NCBI GenBank assembly: GCA_000226015.1
Contig: JH153686.1
Coordinates: forward strand, 163,254 to 227,253
DNA length: 64,000 bases
Direction: 5' to 3'
From: Mnemiopsis leidyi
Lineage: Eukaryota > Ctenophora > Tentaculata > Lobata > Bolinopsidae
In this document: positions 59,701-64,000 of the stretch, one piece after another
How the letters are laid out: each line of letters starts with the position of its first letter
Numbering within the stretch: position 1 is the stretch's first letter
The notes under the pieces: generated by a model
Databases searched by the model: none
Told to the model about the DNA's origin: nothing
Seen by the model: only the letters and a program-made list of their open reading frames with translations
Program-made: the position numbers and the translations under genes

Positions 59701-61418
59701 AAGAACAAAGAAAGAAATAATTCAATACAACATCCACACTCACACTTTTCGAAGTAAACCTACACACCAAACCAATTACTTCCCAACCACCGTTAACTGC
59801 ACTATTTCGCAGGACCGAATCTTCCACTTGTCAGCAGATATGATACGTCTCTTCCACAAAGTAGCTGCCATTTCTCAAACAAGTACTTGCAATTGATTTA
59901 CCCCAGCTGCAACCCTATTCACATTAGAAGTTACGCCAGAGAAATAGACATCACAATCAGGTTACCATAGCAATCATCTCGTAAGGAAACTTACCAAAAA
60001 CAGAACAAGGCAAAATCCGGGAACTTATGCACCAAATGGACATCCCTTGGATGCTCCCCACACATAGTGAACAGACAGGAACCAGTGATACACCTCGAAG
60101 CCCACCGTGCAGAATTCTGTTTGACCACCACTTCTTCGAACATAGGTGGTCTCTCGTTGTAATACTCAATTACCGGAAGGCTGTTCCGACAGCCATTGCC
60201 TAACGGATTCTATGGCATCACTTGATGACAGGGACATTATGGTAGACCCTCTACGGGGGTCACCCGTCCCACAGTCATCAGACCTGTGGTGAGTTCCGCT
60301 TAAGCAAACCCAAAGCCAGCTCGAACAGCACCACAAATTCTGCAACCAGAGGTCCCAACAGACGCCACCAAACAGCTTGTGAAGTTTTGCCACCAATTCA
60401 GTAAATCTACCTGATCTGAGCTACCCAGTTAACACATCTTACCTTATGTAAAACAATCATGATAAGAGCTAACTGACGTTCCAAAAGCTTCTAAGTCTGT
60501 GAGGAGGTTTCTCTATGCTGTCTTTCTATGTGTTTTCAGATCCCAATTTCAAAGTTTCAAGCCAGCATAATTAATGTAAAATCAAAAGTGGGAATTTCAA
60601 AACTCTAGAAGTTTAGCAGTGTATCAGATCTACAGTCAAGAATTTACCAAGTAGCCGACCTGTTACGGTACTGATTAAACATTAATGTCATTTTTGATTG
60701 AAATCGGCTCAAATTATCGTACAAGCCTTGGTTTTTCAGTGGAATGTTTGCTTCCTATGTAAACAAGTAGATCATTATTTATGAGGCACACTAATTAGTA
60801 CATGTTTTATTGGAGATGTTTAATTTTTCGGCTAAACTATAGCTAGCAGTTAAAACTTCTGCCAGAGGCGAACTTTTAACTGAAAAACAAACATTTCATT
60901 AATACAATAACTAATAAAAATTCATTGATACAACATGTTCGTTGATTTAGATGAAGGTGATTTCAGATGCGAGAATAAAATTTACTATGTCTAAAAAAGT
61001 CATGATAAAAAATTTACAATGTTTATACTCATCACTTCAGCTGTGAGCAAAAAACAACTTGAACGTCTTTCTGCAAATTATGAGATAGAAAATTTAATCA
61101 AACTCTAGAAAACGCCTTGTTATCATACCTTCAATTATTGTCTTTAATTCAGCCACAGTGGAGGATTCTTTGGCATCAGTCAGAATGGTAGTCTTTTTTC
61201 TTCTAATCATGATGTAAACGTCCTGTAAAATAAGTAAGAGTTCACAGCTTTTTCCTTGACCTGTAAACGAACAGCATGCATGGTCTTAAAACGTACCAAA
61301 ATTAAGATCTGAGAACAGTTTTGTTTTAAACTTGCAAAATCGTTAAATATGTAATAATGCATACTTGACTTCTAGTGTTCACACTATGAAAATAAGGTTG
61401 GAATTTTCAACTCACCAT
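56713..61418 (-). CDS. ELOB: Elongin B
   Basis: Ubiquitin-like adaptor that binds Elongin C and links VHL- or SOCS-box proteins to cullin ligases; also part of the Elongin transcription elongation complex. Exons on the minus strand: 61418-61416 (only the ATG, followed by GTGAGT), 61222-61129, 58014-57862 and 56801-56713. Total 339 nt, 112 residues (human 118). The sequence is highly conserved: [40 protein letters not shown] and the acidic C-terminus with [12 protein letters not shown]. An exon containing just the start codon is unusual but also fits the conserved MDV beginning. The acceptor of the last exon lies within a perfect 38-bp tandem duplication. Intron 2 is 3.1 kb. NGLY1 follows 484 bp downstream on the same strand. 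Confidence 0.95.
56793..56868. repeat. Perfect 38-bp tandem duplication carrying the ELOB exon 4 acceptor
   Basis: ACTCGCCGTCTGAGAAGG and the following 20 bp occur at 56793-56830 and again identically at 56831-56868. Both copies contain the same CCTTCTCAG acceptor on the minus strand. Use of the outer one would add 38 nt and shift the frame of the ELOB C-terminus. Confidence 0.9.
58015..61128. other. ELOB intron 2
   Basis: 3.1 kb. A LINE-tail fragment (58803-58848) matches 22946-22990. A GC-richer stretch at 59230-60400 has open frames on both strands that I cannot assign to any family. No RNA gene is seen. Confidence 0.45.
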
Positions 61419-61611
61419 GACTTTTTCTGTGCTGTTTTGGCTCTTGTATAGCTAAGAATAGGAACTTATTACCCACACATTGCACAGTAGAATTCATTTT
61501 TAGATATCATAAGGTTTTCGATTTTTATCTTAAGAAGGTAAGGGCAACACCCATAATAGGTCGTTCATTTATATAATACATGATAGGTATATATACATGA
61601 TAGGTATATAT

Positions 61612-61640
61612 ACAGTAAACCCTCGATTTACCGGGCCTCT
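61612..61640 (+). mobile_element. Pogo/Tigger-like transposon terminus
   Basis: ACAGTAAACCCTCGATTTACC strongly resembles the CAGTAAACCCTCG terminus of pogo-type DNA transposons. I found no matching opposite end or transposase nearby, so it may be a solo or decayed copy. Confidence 0.4.
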
Positions 61641-61933
61641 ATTTACCAGTTCCCTCTATTTACCGGGCCTATTTTCCTTTCCTATGAAATCTTTCAATAT
61701 TTTCACACAAAAATTTTTTCCCGTCTTTTATTTGCGTGTCACATGTCAAAGCTTGTTATCTCATGGTCGTCACATTATACCGCTCCTTCAGTACACAATT
61801 AAAGCATACTATACTGCCCTGATAAAGATACACAAGCTGCTTGACAACAGTCCAGCACACGATCGTGTAACAGCATGATGTGATCGCATATATATATATG
61901 GATGACACAAGTACTCCTGACAGCCCTGTCACC

Positions 61934-62095
61934 AACTGTATTAGCAATAGATGCATTACTTGTCATGCTGGAATTCTTAACTGTGATGGGACATTTGGAA
62001 GCTATCTCACAGGAGAAACATTTTCTGTACAGAATTCAGTTAATTGCAAAACAGATTGGTGTATTTATCTTATCAGATGTAAGCAGCAGAAGGTC
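61934..62095 (+). mobile_element. Penelope-like retroelement fragment (zinc-finger/GIY-YIG junction)
   Basis: The open frame contains CITCHAGILNC followed by SVNCKTDWCIYLIRCKQQ, the Cys-rich linker and first strand (C..T..CIYLI.C) that precede the GIY-YIG endonuclease of Penelope-like elements. It stops just before the expected endonuclease core, so it is a truncated relic. A GIY-YIG protein of another kind cannot be excluded. Confidence 0.45.
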
Positions 62096-62284
62096 TAACT
62101 ATAAAGCACTGTAGAGTATAGAGCACTGTTGTATAAATAACTTTCAAAAAAATTATTGACAGGTTTGCAAATTCAGGCGTAAAATTCACGTTCAAAAATC
62201 GATTTTATTTTGGAAAAATCCCAGCTAAAATCCGGGCCAAAAGGTTATCCCGGCAGGGACCGGGAAAAATCGCCAAACCCAATG

Positions 62285-62370
62285 GGGGGTTGACGGTGTA
62301 ATGGCCTGGGCTCTGACTTGTAATTGAGAGATTAAGATTTCAAGTCTCGCTGGTGCACTGTTAATTCCCT
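62285..62370 (+). mobile_element. Possible tRNA-like SINE head
   Basis: GTAATGGCCTGGGC resembles an A box, and GATTTCAAGTCTC about 50 bp later resembles a degenerate B box. It does not fold as a functional tRNA. Confidence 0.3.
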
Positions 62371-63380
62371 ACACATCAGGGGAGGGTTTTTTATGGACCC
62401 TTGTGCCCGTCTCTTGTTCTGCAAGGGGTTCCCTTTCCACGAGACTTTTTGGCTCATTAACCCTGGAGTTGCGGTCAACACTCCATCAACCGCCGCTAGT
62501 TGTCTTCTAGCCGCTCATATCATGAGTGTATGTATTATATATACCTCTGCCACGGACAGTAGTTCATTATACTAAACCAGCCAAGGGGAACTGGTAAAAG
62601 CTAACTTCGAAATGTGCCTTTAACAAAACGCCAATGCTAAGTATTGATCTGTCCTAAATTTCTATCCATAACTAACTACTTGCATCCTTCACTGATACTT
62701 ACACTTGGGCAGTGACTGCGATTAGTATTCCATATATAGCTGAGTCAATGCTCATGCTTCATTGCATGCCACTACATTTATGTTCCCAATAAAAATTTAC
62801 TGACCGGAAACTGAACACGGCTTGACATGTTGTTCTCTTCGTCATATTGTCTTCACAAATGCTCTACAATACTTGAAAATGCCGCTGATATTGTGTACAG
62901 TTCAAACTTAGGGTCAAATAGCATACTGTAGTTTTAGAAAATCAAAAACCTAAAGATGCGATGTTTTAATTGCATGTTCCATCATAACAGTTCAATATGT
63001 TGTTTAGGGCTCTTACTATATCGTAAGCTATCGCCTTGTACGAAGCATTTCAAAGGTGTGGAATCGAAGCATAAAACAATCCCATCAGTAGTCTGGCTGT
63101 TAACTTTTGAAATGGCACCTGCTCCAGTTTTCTGATCAACTGTGTCGATAATTTTTTGGAGTCAGCTATAAATTGTCTGTAGCTAAAACATAAAAGTTTA
63201 TTAGTTATCTGACATTATTATCAATCTGTACACGTTATGGTGAAATTTCGCGTAGCCAACTATTAAAGATAAAATTAGCTAACAAAAATCAGTGAGCAGT
63301 GCAAATTTAAAATTGAGTTTTATCGATATTATCATTTTTGATATCATTGTGTAATTCTTTGAATGAAGCGACATTGCATT

Positions 63381-63428
63381 TGACGAGATGATATCTATAT
63401 CCATGCGAGTCGGGTAACACCTCGACAA
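63381..63428. repeat. Fragment of the GC-rich palindromic element
   Basis: GACGAGATGATATCTA and GCGAGTCGGGTAACACCTCG match the right end at 25358-25422, with the middle (GATCAGAGCAGCAATGCTGC) deleted. Confidence 0.6.
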
Positions 63429-63699
63429 CATTGCATTCATTATTAAGGAATTAACTACATAACTAGACTGATCAGAATTATTCATATAAATATAATATTT
63501 TGCGGGAAAAGCGGCTGGTTGTCTGACTTTGTCCGACCCTCCCGGAGAATAAAATGCAAATGACGGGAGGAACTTGTTTAACCTGAAAACTTGTTTAACT
63601 TGAGAAACAACCATGGTTGCTATAAGCCAACATAGCCTTGTAGCTCGCGCGCTTATTGGACAGCACAGTGTTTGCTAAACAAGTATATCCCTGTGCGAA

Positions 63700-64000
63700 T
63701 TTAGCGCGAAATTAGGACGGCCGTGCGCGCGTGCTGCGCGACACGCAAAAGCTTAACGGGCGATGCGCGTCCACGATTCTTTGAATCTTAGCGTCATTAC
63801 GCTTCGCTCGAGGAGCAGGTGTGACGCGCGCGAAGCGATGACGGTAGGTTGTAAGCCTACAACGCAAAAGCTCACACTTTGCCATGCCAAACACGTATAT
63901 CATTCACAAATTATATTTGTTTTTAGTATAGCTGCGTGAGTTGGGTATCACCTTGTAGGTTGATAACCTACTGTCGCGGCCATCACGCGCTGTCACGCAT
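63700..64000. repeat. GC-rich repeat related to 24900-25300
   Basis: CpG- and CGCG-rich sequence with blocks such as GCAAAAGCTCACAC and GTGACGCGCGCG that resemble, partly in inverted orientation, 24910-24940 and 25240-25310. It runs off the window. Confidence 0.4.

Larger units (their letters stand above)
61419..64000. other. Repeat-rich right end of the window
   Basis: Upstream of ELOB. It contains a pogo/Tigger-like terminus, a Penelope-like fragment, a tRNA-like SINE head and the GC-rich palindromic repeat family. No host gene is recognised. Confidence 0.5.

Noticed and set aside
59257-60396. Open frames in ELOB intron 2
   Set aside because: Short, on both strands, without family similarity. 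At best unidentified repeat.

Overview
This is a window of nuclear DNA from an animal. It is AT-rich, its protein genes are split by GT-AG introns, and it contains a semaphorin, a golgin with a GRIP domain, Elongin B, cytosolic peptide:N-glycanase, a Golgi-type PAP phosphatase, degenerate transposons and a nuclear tRNA-Glu. Nothing in it is bacterial or viral. A non-vertebrate metazoan is the safest reading. I lean towards a cnidarian-like lineage, but that is only an impression. Exons were assembled by hand from splice signals, reading phase and remembered family motifs, so expression is untested.

Layout. 1-22,660 (minus): the 5' part of a semaphorin gene, with nine small exons scattered through very long introns that hold minisatellites and hairpins. 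The gene runs off the left edge. 22,660-28,240: gene-free, repeat-rich DNA with a tRNA-derived SINE, LINE 3' tails, a GC-rich palindromic element, a dead mariner-like transposon and a MITE. 28,240-48,800 (plus): a tight head-to-tail run of FEN1, NSUN6, DHFR, GOLGA1, PTS and BPNT2. A complete ZNFX1-like helicase gene lies antisense inside BPNT2 intron 5. 50,560-61,420 (minus): NGLY1 and ELOB, also head-to-tail and 484 bp apart, with a plus-strand tRNA-Glu inside an NGLY1 intron and a 10-N assembly gap in another. 61,420-64,000: transposon and SINE debris ending in GC-rich repeat.

Functions. The set is mostly housekeeping: DNA flap processing (FEN1), tRNA m5C methylation (NSUN6), pterin and folate metabolism (DHFR, PTS), trans-Golgi tethering (GOLGA1), Golgi sulfation by-product removal (BPNT2), glycoprotein quality control (NGLY1) and VHL/SOCS-box ubiquitin ligases (ELOB). 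The genes do not form one pathway, although DHFR and PTS both act on pterins. The feature most worth following up is structural: many of these genes have a 3' splice-site-like AG only 0-14 nt before the start codon, and several neighbours are very close together. That fits spliced-leader trans-splicing of possible polycistrons, but 5'UTR introns could explain it equally well.
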